The notes beneath the pieces were generated by a model, which did not search any database, was not told the origin of the DNA, and worked only from the letters and a program-made list of their open reading frames with translations. DNA of 64,000 bases from DASXRA01 sp036506155 (GTDB taxonomy: Bacteria > Actinomycetota > Actinomycetes > Mycobacteriales > Jatrophihabitantaceae). Below, in pieces: positions 18,682-27,074 of the stretch. Position numbers and translations under genes: made by a program. Numbering within the stretch: position 1 is the stretch's first letter; each line of letters opens with the position of its first letter. The stretch spans positions 62,001 to 126,000 of the forward strand of contig DASXSF010000043.1 of the NCBI GenBank assembly GCA_036506155.1. The letters run 5' to 3'.

Positions 18682-19196
18682 CCGACGCGCCCGGCTATCG
18701 CGTCGGCCCGCCCTACGAGGCCGACGAGAAGACGATGATGCTCGCATACCTCGACTACCACCGGGGCACGCTGAGATGGAAATGCGAGAACCTCAACCCT
18801 GAGCAGCTGGCCACCCGCGCCGTGCCCTCGTCCACACTGTCGCTGCTCGGCATCATCCGGCATATTGCCGAGGTCGAGCGGCGCTGGTTCGACCGGGTCG
18901 AGGGCGTGGAGCGGCCCTGGATCTACGCGACCGACTCCGAGCCCGACCTCGATTTCGACGGGGCGATCGCCGATGCCGAGGTGGTGCGCGAGGCCTACGC
19001 GAACTGGGACGCCGAGGCGGAGCACTCGCGTGAAGTCGCCAGGCGCACACCGCTCGAGGCGACGTTCGCCCATCCGCGGGTCGCCGAGCCGATCTCGCTG
19101 CGCTGGCTGCTGCTGCACATGATCGAGGAGTATGCGCGCCACAACGGGCATGCGGACCTCTTGCGTGAGGGGATCGACGGCACGACCGGGGAATGA
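18678..19196 (+). CDS. DinB/DUF664 family protein
   Basis: 172 residues forming the DinB-like four-helix bundle. The putative metal-binding histidines are visible in IIRHIAEVERRWF (about residue 58) and in EEYARHNGHADLLRE near the end, the standard HxxxH arrangement. Family members include mycothiol-dependent enzymes, but many have no known substrate. Its ATG overlaps the mazG stop. Function beyond family membership is not inferable. Confidence 0.85.
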   Translation: MTDAPGYRVGPPYEADEKTMMLAYLDYHRGTLRWKCENLNPEQLATRAVPSSTLSLLGIIRHIAEVERRWFDRVEGVERPWIYATDSEPDLDFDGAIADAEVVREAYANWDAEAEHSREVARRTPLEATFAHPRVAEPISLRWLLLHMIEEYARHNGHADLLREGIDGTTGE

Positions 19197-19261
19197 CGCT
19201 TGCTGGACAGTGAGTCGCCAATCGGTCACCCTGCATGGACGCGCACGACGAGGAGGTGGCT

Positions 19262-20032
19262 ATGGATATCCGCAGACCGGATATTCGCGAGGTGGATGTT
19301 CGCAAAATCGTCGGGGAGGCGGCGGGCACGGCCTGCCTGGTGTTCTTCGGAGTCGGCACCGCGACGCTCTCCTTCGGCTTCGCGACCGCCGGGCAGGTGC
19401 CCGCCGCCGGCGTGGTGGTCACGGCGCTGGCGTTCGGGCTGGTACTGCTCGCCCTGGCGTACGCGCTCGGGGCGATCTCCGGCTGCCATGTCAACCCCGC
19501 CGTGACACTGGGCTTCCTCATCGCGCGGCGAATCCCGCTCGCCGAGGCGCTCGTGTTCTGGGTCGCCCAGATCGTCGGCGCGATCCTCGGCGCGCTGGTG
19601 CTCTGGGGGATGTTCAACGGCGCCCAGGGTTACTCGACGGACAAGCAGGGCCTCGGCGCCAACGGGTTCGGCAACGCGTCGATGGTCCACATCAATGCGG
19701 CGGGCGCCTTCCTCGCCGAAGTGGTGCTCACGTTCTTGTTCGTCTTCGTGGTGCTCACCGTCACGCGCAAGGCGGCGTGGCCGCAGCTCGGCGGGGTCGC
19801 CATCGGGCTCGCGCTCACGACCGTGCACCTGATCGGCATCCCACTCACCGGAACGTCGGTGAACCCGGCTCGCAGCATCGCCCCGGCGCTGTTCGTCGGC
19901 GGCACCGCATTGAGCCAGCTGTGGCTGTTCATCATCGCGCCGCTGGCCGGCGGGCTGATCGCACCGCTGGTGAGCACGTACTTCTATCCCGAGCGCGTTC
20001 CCGCACCTGAGGTGAGCGCCGTCGCAGCCTGA
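19262..20032 (+). CDS. MIP/aquaporin family channel
   Basis: A channel for water or small solutes in the cytoplasmic membrane. 256 residues with six hydrophobic helices. Both half-helix signatures are present: NPAVT within GCHVNPAVTLGF (about residue 80) and NPARS within TSVNPARSIAPALF (about 203), so the pore is complete. Sequence around the pore looks closer to AqpZ-type than GlpF-type, which would favour water. The start at 19262 follows a textbook AGGAGG five bases upstream; the in-frame earlier start at 19235 has none. Confidence 0.92.
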   Translation: MDIRRPDIREVDVRKIVGEAAGTACLVFFGVGTATLSFGFATAGQVPAAGVVVTALAFGLVLLALAYALGAISGCHVNPAVTLGFLIARRIPLAEALVFWVAQIVGAILGALVLWGMFNGAQGYSTDKQGLGANGFGNASMVHINAAGAFLAEVVLTFLFVFVVLTVTRKAAWPQLGGVAIGLALTTVHLIGIPLTGTSVNPARSIAPALFVGGTALSQLWLFIIAPLAGGLIAPLVSTYFYPERVPAPEVSAVAA

Positions 20033-20034
20033 TC

Positions 20035-20054
20035 CCCGGCGGGGCGTCGCCGGG
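20035..20054 (+). terminator. Short GC-rich hairpin after the aquaporin gene
   Basis: CCCGGCG and its complement CGCCGGG flank a six-base loop just after the aquaporin stop and before the enolase gene. There is no T-run, which is common for actinobacterial terminators, so the role is uncertain. Confidence 0.4.
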
Positions 20055-20084
20055 CGCCCGGACGCCGCAGTTAGGCTCAGCTGC

Positions 20085-21365
20085 ATGGCGACGATCGAGG
20101 CTGTCGGGGCACGCGAGATCCTCGACTCGCGCGGCAATCCCACCATCGAGGTCGAAGTGGCCCTCGACGACGGCACGCTGAGCCGCGCCGCCGTCCCGAG
20201 TGGCGCGTCCACGGGCGCATACGAGGCCGTGGAGCTGCGCGACGGGGACGAGCGCTACGGCGGAAAGGGCGTGCGCAAGGCGGTGAGCGCCGTCCTCGAG
20301 ACGATCGGGCCCGAACTCGTCGGCTTCGAGGCGAGCGAGCAGCGGCTGATCGACGCCGCGCTGATCGATCTCGACGCCACGCCGGACAAGAGCAAGCTCG
20401 GCGCGAACGCGATCCTCGGCGTGTCGCTCGCGGTGGCGAAAGCCGCCGCCGACTCCGCCGACTTGCCGCTGTTCCGCTACCTCGGCGGGCCGAACGCCTA
20501 CCTGCTGCCGGTGCCGATGATGAACATTCTCAACGGCGGGGCCCACGCCGACTCCAACGTCGACGTCCAGGAGTTCATGATCGCGCCCATCGGTGCCGGG
20601 ACGTTCGCCGACGCGCTGCGGCAGGGCGCCGAGGTGTACCACGCGCTGAAGTCCGTCCTGAAGTCGAAGGGCCTCGCAACGGGCCTGGGCGACGAGGGGG
20701 GCTTTGCTCCGAACCTCGACTCGAACCGCGAGGCGCTCGACCTGATCGTCGAGGCGATCGGCGAGACCGGCCTGACGCCCGGCACCGACATCGCGCTTGC
20801 CCTCGACGTCGCTGCCACCGAGTTCTACAAGGACGGCAGCTACCAGTTCGAGGGCAAGCCGAAGTCGGGCGACGAGATGATCGCTTACTACGACTCGCTG
20901 ATCGCCGCCTACCCGATCGTCTCGATCGAGGACCCGCTGGCCGAGGACGACTGGGAGGCATGGAAGTCGTTGACCGACCGGCTCGACGACATCGTGCAGA
21001 TCGTGGGCGACGACCTGTTCGTCACCAACCCGGACCGACTTGCCCGCGGCATCGAACTCGGGGCAGCCAACGCCCTACTGGTGAAGGTGAACCAGATCGG
21101 CTCACTCACAGAGACACTGGACGCTGTCGAGCTCGCGCACCGCCACGGGTACCGGTGCATGCTGTCGCACCGCTCCGGCGAGACAGAGGACACGACGATC
21201 GCCGACCTGGTCGTCGCCACCAACTGCGGGCAGATCAAGAGCGGGGCGCCGGCGCGCAGCGAACGGGTGGCCAAGTACAACCAGCTGCTGCGCATCGAGG
21301 AGGAACTCGACGACGCGGCACGCTACGCCGGCGCGCGGGCGTTCCCGAGGTTCGAGCCGGCGTGA
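20085..21365 (+). CDS. eno: Enolase
   Basis: Converts 2-phosphoglycerate to phosphoenolpyruvate in glycolysis. 426 residues, the usual length. Seen in order: AREILDSRGNPTIEVEV at the start, the SGASTGAYEAVELRDGD loop, NGGAHADSNVDVQEFMI, GDEGGFAPNL, SIEDPLAEDDWEAW with a metal ligand, LVKVNQIGSLTETL with the catalytic Lys, and SHRSGETEDTTIADL. It lies between an aquaporin gene and ftsB, as in other actinomycetes. Confidence 0.98.
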   Translation: MATIEAVGAREILDSRGNPTIEVEVALDDGTLSRAAVPSGASTGAYEAVELRDGDERYGGKGVRKAVSAVLETIGPELVGFEASEQRLIDAALIDLDATPDKSKLGANAILGVSLAVAKAAADSADLPLFRYLGGPNAYLLPVPMMNILNGGAHADSNVDVQEFMIAPIGAGTFADALRQGAEVYHALKSVLKSKGLATGLGDEGGFAPNLDSNREALDLIVEAIGETGLTPGTDIALALDVAATEFYKDGSYQFEGKPKSGDEMIAYYDSLIAAYPIVSIEDPLAEDDWEAWKSLTDRLDDIVQIVGDDLFVTNPDRLARGIELGAANALLVKVNQIGSLTETLDAVELAHRHGYRCMLSHRSGETEDTTIADLVVATNCGQIKSGAPARSERVAKYNQLLRIEEELDDAARYAGARAFPRFEPA

Positions 21366-21374
21366 ACCGCTCCA

Positions 21375-21406
21375 CGAAATCGCTCCGCTCGCACTCCGCG
21401 ATTTCG
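21375..21406. repeat. Perfect 9-bp inverted repeat between eno and ftsB
   Basis: CGAAATCGC at 21375-21383 is the exact reverse complement of GCGATTTCG at 21398-21406, with a 14-base loop; pairing continues weakly outside. It fills the 52-base eno-ftsB gap almost entirely. It is AT-richer than its surroundings. It could be a transcript-processing or termination hairpin, or a small dispersed palindromic repeat. Confidence 0.65.
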
Positions 21407-21417
21407 CGGGCCCCCCG

Positions 21418-21816
21418 GTGATCGGGCGGCGCCGGGGCATCACCGGCCGGGCGCTCGTGCTCGGCGCGGTGCTCATCCTGCTCGCGGTCGTGCTTGCCCC
21501 GCCGCTACACCGCTACCTTGCCGCGAGCGGCGCCTTCCAGCAGGCCGAACGCCAGCGCAGCGAAGACCAACGGCAGCTCGCCGGGCTCCGGCAGCAGCTC
21601 GCGCAGTGGAACGATCCCGCCTACATCGAGCAGCAGGCGCGTGACCGTCTCCAGTACGCGATGCCCGGGGACACGATCTACGTCGTGATCCGCCCGGGCG
21701 AGAAGACGGGTGTCGGCGGCCAGCAGCAGGGCGCTACCGAAGCGGTCCAGATCCCGGGCGGTACCTGGAACGAGCGACTCTGGGGCAGCGTGCTCACCGC
21801 CGACTCAACGCCGTGA
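21418..21816 (+). CDS. Septum formation initiator (FtsB/DivIC family)
   Basis: 132 residues with one transmembrane helix (about 13-30), a heptad coiled coil (about 38-62, QQAERQRSEDQRQLAGLRQQL) and the conserved WNDPAYIEQQARDRLQY block that identifies the family. It is a bitopic divisome protein that pairs with FtsL. A GTG start directly follows the eno-ftsB hairpin. Its stop overlaps the DUF501 start (GTGA). Position after eno is conserved in Actinomycetota. Confidence 0.9.
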   Translation: MIGRRRGITGRALVLGAVLILLAVVLAPPLHRYLAASGAFQQAERQRSEDQRQLAGLRQQLAQWNDPAYIEQQARDRLQYAMPGDTIYVVIRPGEKTGVGGQQQGATEAVQIPGGTWNERLWGSVLTADSTP

Positions 21817-22304
21817 GCGCCTGCGCCGTGACGCTGACGGACCGGGACGCGGTCGCTGCCCAGTTGGGTCGGCGGCCCCGCGCGATGCGGGAGGTGGCGC
21901 ACCGCTGCCCCTGCGGCCGTCCGGACGTGATCGAGACGTCGCCACGCCTAGCTGACGGCACCCCGTTCCCCACGCTGTACTACCTGACCTGCCCGCGCGC
22001 GGCGGCGGCGGTGGGACGCCTGGAGGCGTCCGGGCTGATGCGCGAGATGGCGGTGCGCCTCGGTAGGGACCAAGCCCTGGCGGCTGGGTACCGGGCAGCC
22101 CACGAGGCCTACCTGCGGCGTCGGGAGCAGATCGCCCACGTGTCCGAGATCGCCGGCATCAGCGCCGGTGGCATGCCGAATCGGGTCAAGTGCCTCCACG
22201 CGCTGGTCGCGCATTCGCTGGCCGCTGGTCCGCGGGTGAACCCGCTCGGCGACGAGGCGCTCGCCGTGATGGAGCCATGGTGGACGTCCGGACCATGCGT
22301 ATGA
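21813..22304 (+). CDS. DUF501 family protein
   Basis: 163 residues. The family signature is clear: HRCPCGRPDVIETSPRL, then DGTPFPTLYYLTCP, then GGMPNRVKCLHALVAHSLA near the end. Function is unknown. The conserved Cys residues suggest a metal site. It is coupled to ftsB by a GTGA overlap and to ppx by ATGA. It is always found in this neighbourhood in actinomycetes, which points to a shared cell-envelope or growth role. Confidence 0.93.
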   Translation: MSACAVTLTDRDAVAAQLGRRPRAMREVAHRCPCGRPDVIETSPRLADGTPFPTLYYLTCPRAAAAVGRLEASGLMREMAVRLGRDQALAAGYRAAHEAYLRRREQIAHVSEIAGISAGGMPNRVKCLHALVAHSLAAGPRVNPLGDEALAVMEPWWTSGPCV

Positions 22305-23239
22305 ACAGGGTCGCGGCAATCGACTGCGGCACGAACTCGATCCGGCTACTGATCGCGGAGCCGGCCGGGGACGGCACCTTGGTGGACGTGGCCCGTGAGA
22401 TGCGTATCGTCCGGCTGGGCCAGGGCGTCGACCGCACCGGACGGCTGGCGCCCGAGGCGATCGCCCGTACCCGCGAAGCGCTGGTCGACTACGCCCAGCT
22501 GATCGACGAGCATGGGGCGTCCGCGGTCCGCATGGTCGCCACGAGCGCCACCCGCGACGCGGCCAACCGCGACGAGTTCACCACGATGGTGCACCGTGTG
22601 CTGGGCGCCGAACCCGAGGTGATCACCGGCGCCGAGGAGGCCGCGCTGTCCTTCGCAGGGGCGGTTGCGGGGCTGCCGGGCGCAGCCTCGCCGGTCCTCG
22701 TCGCCGACATCGGTGGCGGCTCCACCGAACTGGTGCTGGGCAACGGCGAGCTCGCTGCGCACAGCATGGATATCGGCTGCGTCCGCATGACTGAGCGCCA
22801 CCTGCGCGCCGATCCGCCGAGCAAAGCACAGATCGCGGCCACCGTGGCAGACGTGCGGGCCGCGATCGAGGTGGCGGCGCGCGATGTGCCGATCGCGCAG
22901 GCCGCGACATTCGTCGGAGTCGCCGGAACGGTCACGACGCTGGCTGCGATCGTGCACGGCATGCCGAGCTACGACCCGGCGGCGATCCACGGCTCGACGA
23001 TGACGGCCGCAGAGGTCGCCGACGTCACCGCCCGCGTGCTCGCAATGACGCATGAGCAGCGGGCCGCACTGCCGGTGATGCATCCGGGACGGGTCGACGT
23101 GATCGGCGGTGGCGCGCTGATCCTGCGAGAGCTCGTGGCCGCGGCCGGCGTCTCCTCCGTGGTGGCCAGCGAACACGACATCCTGGACGGCATCGCGGCC
23201 GGCTTATCCGCCGGATCTGCCTCTCGGGTGCACCGATGA
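22301..23239 (+). CDS. Ppx/GppA family exopolyphosphatase
   Basis: 312 residues of the sugar kinase/Hsp70-like fold. AAIDCGTNSIRLLIAE is the phosphate-1 motif, ATSATRDAANRDEF and ITGAEEAALSF follow, DIGGGSTELVLG is the phosphate-2 motif, and VGVAGTVTTLAAI and VIGGGALIL complete the core. It hydrolyses polyphosphate and/or pppGpp. The short actinobacterial type lacks the C-terminal HD region. ATG 22301 gives an ATGA overlap with DUF501. It contains a TTA codon at 23204. A polyphosphate-using PPK2 is encoded at 40363. Confidence 0.9.
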   Translation: MNRVAAIDCGTNSIRLLIAEPAGDGTLVDVAREMRIVRLGQGVDRTGRLAPEAIARTREALVDYAQLIDEHGASAVRMVATSATRDAANRDEFTTMVHRVLGAEPEVITGAEEAALSFAGAVAGLPGAASPVLVADIGGGSTELVLGNGELAAHSMDIGCVRMTERHLRADPPSKAQIAATVADVRAAIEVAARDVPIAQAATFVGVAGTVTTLAAIVHGMPSYDPAAIHGSTMTAAEVADVTARVLAMTHEQRAALPVMHPGRVDVIGGGALILRELVAAAGVSSVVASEHDILDGIAAGLSAGSASRVHR

Positions 23240-23307
23240 GGGGCGCATCGTCGAGCCAGGCTGCGGCGGTTAACGCTTTGGCTGCGAACCGCAGACACAG
23301 GGCCAGG

Positions 23308-23319
23308 TGGTCTAGACCA
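23308..23319. promoter_or_regulatory. DasR-type (dre-like) operator palindrome
   Basis: TGGTCTAGACCA is a perfect 12-base palindrome 165 bases upstream of the binding-protein start. It is identical to the core of the Streptomyces dre element bound by the GntR regulator DasR, which senses N-acetylglucosamine metabolism. The flanks match less well. This predicts amino-sugar-responsive repression of the ABC importer. The regulator gene is not in the window. Confidence 0.75.
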
Positions 23320-23484
23320 ATCTCGCCGGGGCGTGTACCTTCCTCGGCATGCTGAGCGCGAGACGTGCAGTGACGGTCTCTTGAACGCGCAGGAGACGGG
23401 GCCCTATGCTCTGCGCCTTGGTTTTCGCCAGCGCGTGGGATCGCTCAGTACCGGTCACGTTTCACAGGCATTGAGAGGCGGCAG

Positions 23485-24771
23485 ATGAAGCGACAGATTG
23501 CGGCAGGCATAGCCCTGGGGGCCGCCGCCCTGCTGGCGGTCAGCGCGTGTAGCTCGTCGAAGAAGAGCAGCGGCGGAGGTACCACCTCCGGCGGGGGCGG
23601 TGGCGGTGCGCCGGTCACGCTGAACTTCGTCGGGGCTGACTACGGGACGGGTCCGGAGAATTCGTCGCAGAAGTACTGGGAAGGCATCGCGGCCGACTTC
23701 CACGCCGCCAACCCGAACATCACGGTCAAGGTCCAGACCATCAACTGGAACGACTTCGACAACCGGGTCAAGACGATGGTCCAGAACAAGCAATACCCGG
23801 ACGTGATGGAGGGCGACTACTTCCCGGACTACGCGCAGTCCGGGCTGCTCTACGCGGCAAAGGACGTGACGTCACCCAGCACATTCAGCAACCTGCTGTC
23901 CGTGTTCGCCAAGCTCAACACCTACAACGGCACGCAGTACGGCATGCCGTTCACCACGAGTGCCCGCACCTTGTTCTACAACAAGAAGATCTTCCAGCAG
24001 GCTGGCATCACGTCCGCGCCGCAGACATGGGCCGACGTCCAGACTGACGCCGGAAAGATCAAGTCGGCGACTGGCAAGATCGGATTCGGCCTGCCGCTCG
24101 GCTCTGAGGAGGCCCAAGCCGAGTCGCTGCTGTGGTTCCTCGGCAACGGCGGCGGCTACCAGGACGAGAGCGGCAACACCTGGACGATCAACAGCCCCCA
24201 GAATGTCGAAGCACTGACGTTCATGTCCGGCATGGTCAAGGCCGGCGTCACCCAGCCGAACCCTGGCACGAAGAACCGCACCGACTTGTGGAAGCAATTC
24301 GCCCAGGGCCAGATCGGCATGATCAACGGCTCGCCGGCGCTGATCCCGATCATCCAGGGCGGCAAGGTGCTGCAGACCTCCGACTGGACGTCGGTACCGA
24401 TTGCCGGCAAGTCCGGCCCGCTCGACAAGACGCTCGGCGTGTGCGACAACGTCTCGGTGTTCAAGACCGACCCGAAGAAGCAGGACGCAGTCAAGAAGTT
24501 CCTCGACTTCTTCTACCAGGACAAGTACCAGCTCCAGTTCGACAAGGAGTACGACCTGCTGCCGGCCACCAACTCGGCGATCAAGGCCCTGTCCTCCGAC
24601 CCCACGTTCGGCCCGTTCCTCAAGGCGCTGCCCAACTCGGTGCAGTACCCGAACGCGCCGGTGTGGTCGACGGTCAAGACCCAGATCCAGCAGCAGATCG
24701 GCCTGGCGATGACCCAGGATCCGAAGAAGATCCTGGACCAGATCCAGCAAACAGCGGAGAAGGGCAGCTAG
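23485..24771 (+). CDS. Sugar ABC transporter substrate-binding lipoprotein
   Basis: 428 residues, solute-binding protein family 1. A signal peptide ends in a lipobox VSAC (Cys about 22), followed by a Ser/Gly-rich tether. The mature protein shows WEGIAADFHAANPNITVKV, YPDVMEGDYFPDYAQSG, FTTSARTLFYNKKIFQQAG and late helices typical of carbohydrate receptors. It captures an oligosaccharide outside the membrane and delivers it to the two permeases downstream. No ATPase gene accompanies the operon, as in Streptomyces systems energised by the shared ATPase MsiK. The dre-like site suggests chitobiose or GlcNAc as ligand; this is inference. Confidence 0.9.
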   Translation: MKRQIAAGIALGAAALLAVSACSSSKKSSGGGTTSGGGGGGAPVTLNFVGADYGTGPENSSQKYWEGIAADFHAANPNITVKVQTINWNDFDNRVKTMVQNKQYPDVMEGDYFPDYAQSGLLYAAKDVTSPSTFSNLLSVFAKLNTYNGTQYGMPFTTSARTLFYNKKIFQQAGITSAPQTWADVQTDAGKIKSATGKIGFGLPLGSEEAQAESLLWFLGNGGGYQDESGNTWTINSPQNVEALTFMSGMVKAGVTQPNPGTKNRTDLWKQFAQGQIGMINGSPALIPIIQGGKVLQTSDWTSVPIAGKSGPLDKTLGVCDNVSVFKTDPKKQDAVKKFLDFFYQDKYQLQFDKEYDLLPATNSAIKALSSDPTFGPFLKALPNSVQYPNAPVWSTVKTQIQQQIGLAMTQDPKKILDQIQQTAEKGS

Positions 24772-24795
24772 CCAGTTAGCGGCCCTGACATGATT

Positions 24796-24835
24796 GTCCC
24801 GGCGCGGGTAACCCCCCTTCGACCCGCGCCGGGAC
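24796..24835 (+). terminator. Strong 14-bp hairpin between binding protein and permease
   Basis: GTCCCGGCGCGGGT and its exact reverse complement flank a 12-base loop, 24 bases after the binding-protein stop and 23 before the permease ATG. In sugar importers such intercistronic stems stabilise the upstream message or partly terminate, so that more receptor than permease is made. Confidence 0.75.
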
Positions 24836-24858
24836 GGTCATGACCAGCGAGGCGACAC

Positions 24859-25821
24859 ATGGCTGACACCGTTACCGGGACACCCGGAGCCACCAAGGCC
24901 GACCCCACGCCCCGTGCCCGGCGGCAACCCAGAGGGCGACGGGCGCTGCGGCTGATGTCGCCGCTGTTGTGGGTCGGCCCGGCGATCGCGCTGATCGGCG
25001 TCGTCGTGCTGTGGCCGGTCTACGTCATGTTCAAGACGGCGTTCCAGCACTTCACGGCGAACGGCTTCTACCTGGGCCCGGCCGGTTGGAAGAACTTCAA
25101 GAACCTGTTCAACGAGCCGGACCTCCCCAGCATCCTGACCCGCACGGTGGTCTGGGTGGTCGTGGTCGTCGGGGTCACCATGGTGCTCTCGCTCGCCCTG
25201 GCTGAGCTGTTCAACCAGCGGTTCCCTGGCCGGCGGGTGGCGCGGTGGGCACTCATCGCCCCGTGGGCGGCGTCCGTGCTGATGACGGCGTTCATCTTCC
25301 GGTGGGCGCTCGATCCGAACTACGGCGTGGTGAACATCTTCCTTCATGACATCGGCGTGCTCGACTCGTACGGCAGCAACCAAGCGGACTGGCTGGGGCG
25401 CCCCGACGCGGCCTTCGCCTGGATGATGGTGGTCGCGATCTTCGTGTCGCTGCCGTTCTCGACCTATGCGCTGCTGGCGGGACTCCAGACGATCCCGCAC
25501 GAGCTGTACGAGGCGGCGAGGGTCGACGGGGCGTCCAAGTGGCGGACGTATCGCTCGATCACGCTGCCCCTGCTGCGCCCCGCGTTCCTGGTCGCGCTGC
25601 TGATCAACGTCATCAACGTGTTCAACTCGTTCCCGATCATCTGGGGCATGACCCGGGGCGGCCCGGGCTACGAGACGGCCACCACCACCGTGTTCATGTT
25701 CCAGTTGAAGCAGGCATTCATCGGCGAATCGGCTGCAATGTCAGTGATCAACTTTGGCCTGGTGATCGTGGTCGTCCTGGTGTTCCTGAAGGTGACGCGC
25801 TGGAGGGACCAGGTGACATGA
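24859..25821 (+). CDS. Sugar ABC transporter permease (MalF-like)
   Basis: 320 residues. A basic cytoplasmic N-terminus precedes six hydrophobic helices. The EAA loop that docks the ATPase is clear: LYEAARVDGASKWRTYRSI near residue 215. It forms the translocation pore together with the next gene product. Its stop overlaps the next ATG (ATGA). Confidence 0.92.
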   Translation: MADTVTGTPGATKADPTPRARRQPRGRRALRLMSPLLWVGPAIALIGVVVLWPVYVMFKTAFQHFTANGFYLGPAGWKNFKNLFNEPDLPSILTRTVVWVVVVVGVTMVLSLALAELFNQRFPGRRVARWALIAPWAASVLMTAFIFRWALDPNYGVVNIFLHDIGVLDSYGSNQADWLGRPDAAFAWMMVVAIFVSLPFSTYALLAGLQTIPHELYEAARVDGASKWRTYRSITLPLLRPAFLVALLINVINVFNSFPIIWGMTRGGPGYETATTTVFMFQLKQAFIGESAAMSVINFGLVIVVVLVFLKVTRWRDQVT

Positions 25822-26699
25822 GCACAGCGGTAGCCACTGCAACCCGCAGCGAGGGCGCCGTCGCCTCGCGTCGCAGGCGGGGTCGCCGGCGGCTTACGCC
25901 ACGCCTGCTGATCGCGAGCGTGGCTGCGTACCTGATCGCGATCATCTTCTTGCTGCCCTACGTCGAGATGGTGATCACGGCGCTGCGGCCGCCGTCCGAG
26001 CTCCAGGCTCGCAACTACGTCCCGGAGCACTGGGACTGGACGAACTTCACGTCCATCTGGAAGACCGGGTTCGGCACGAACCTCCGGGTGAGCCTGCAAA
26101 TCGCCGGTGGCGCGACACTGCTCGTGTTGATCGTCGCGCTCCCGGCCGCGTACTACACGGCGCGGCGCAAGTTCCGACTCCGCGTGGTGTTCCTGCTGTT
26201 GGTGCTCGCGACTCAGATGTTCCAACCGGCCGCGCTGCTGGTCGGCATCCAACGGCAGTTCACGAGCTACGGGCTCAGCCCGGTCAGCTCACTGATCCTC
26301 GTCAACGCCGGGTTCAACCTCGCGTTCGCGGTATGGATTCTGAACGCGTACTTCTCGTCGATCCCCGCCGAGCTCGAAGAGGCGGCGATGGTCGACGGGA
26401 CGAGCCGGCTCGGCGCGCTGGGACGGATCACCCTGCCGCTGGCGCTGCCCGGCGTCGTGACCGCGCTGATCTTCACGTTCATCGCCGCGTGGAACGAGTT
26501 CATCGTGGCGCTGACGCTGTCCGGAGACCCCACGAAGGGCCCGTTGACCGTGGCCATCAACAACTACATCGGCCAGTACTCGGTCGACTGGGGGCACCTG
26601 TTCGCGGGGTCGGTCATCGCCACCATCCCGGTGATCATCCTGTTCGCGTTGATCGAGGGGAAGGTGGTCGGCGGTCTCACCGCCGGCTCGATCAAGTAA
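25818..26699 (+). CDS. Sugar ABC transporter permease (MalG-like)
   Basis: 293 residues with six hydrophobic helices and the EAA loop LEEAAMVDGTSRLGALGRIT near residue 188, followed by LPLALPGVVTALIF and WNEFIVALTL, typical of MalG-type subunits. ATG 25818 sits inside the stop of the first permease; longer open frames upstream are out-of-family sequence. It overlaps by eight bases with the convergent DUF4235 gene, so no terminator separates them. Confidence 0.92.
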   Translation: MSTAVATATRSEGAVASRRRRGRRRLTPRLLIASVAAYLIAIIFLLPYVEMVITALRPPSELQARNYVPEHWDWTNFTSIWKTGFGTNLRVSLQIAGGATLLVLIVALPAAYYTARRKFRLRVVFLLLVLATQMFQPAALLVGIQRQFTSYGLSPVSSLILVNAGFNLAFAVWILNAYFSSIPAELEEAAMVDGTSRLGALGRITLPLALPGVVTALIFTFIAAWNEFIVALTLSGDPTKGPLTVAINNYIGQYSVDWGHLFAGSVIATIPVIILFALIEGKVVGGLTAGSIK

Positions 26700-27015
26700 C
26701 CGGCTGCGCGGCCTCTGCCTCCGCGGCGAGTTCCTTCTCCTTGATGGGCGGTTCGGCACCGACCAGCTTGCGCCACAGCGACGCGGCGCCCTTCGTGGTG
26801 ATGAGCTCGGCTATCGCGACTCCGATGGCGGAGAGTGCCGCCCAGCCCAGCGCGTCGCCCCACGTCGCGTCGGGATCCTTCGCCGTGGGCGGAGGATTGC
26901 CTCGGCGGAGCGCAGTCCACGCCTTCTCGACGCCCTTCTTCGCGGCGATGCCCACGGGGATACCGACCGCGATCGTCGTGATCCTCCAGCCGATCTTGCC
27001 CATTACGTTCGCCAT
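26692..27015 (-). CDS. DUF4235 family small membrane protein
   Basis: 107 residues. An N-terminal hydrophobic segment with VGIPVGIAAKKGVEKAWTAL, then DPDATWGDALGWAALSAIGVAIAELITTKGAASLWRKL, which is the DUF4235 pattern of two membrane segments around a short loop. Function is unknown. ATG 27015 is preferred over the longer frame because it starts the conserved domain. It overlaps the permease 3' end by eight bases in convergent orientation. Confidence 0.85.
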   Translation of the reverse strand: MANVMGKIGWRITTIAVGIPVGIAAKKGVEKAWTALRRGNPPPTAKDPDATWGDALGWAALSAIGVAIAELITTKGAASLWRKLVGAEPPIKEKELAAEAEAAQPVT

Positions 27016-27074
27016 AGGACCTACTGTAGGACGCCACGAGCGACGCTTGGGGAGCTCATCGGGGAGGTCCGGAG

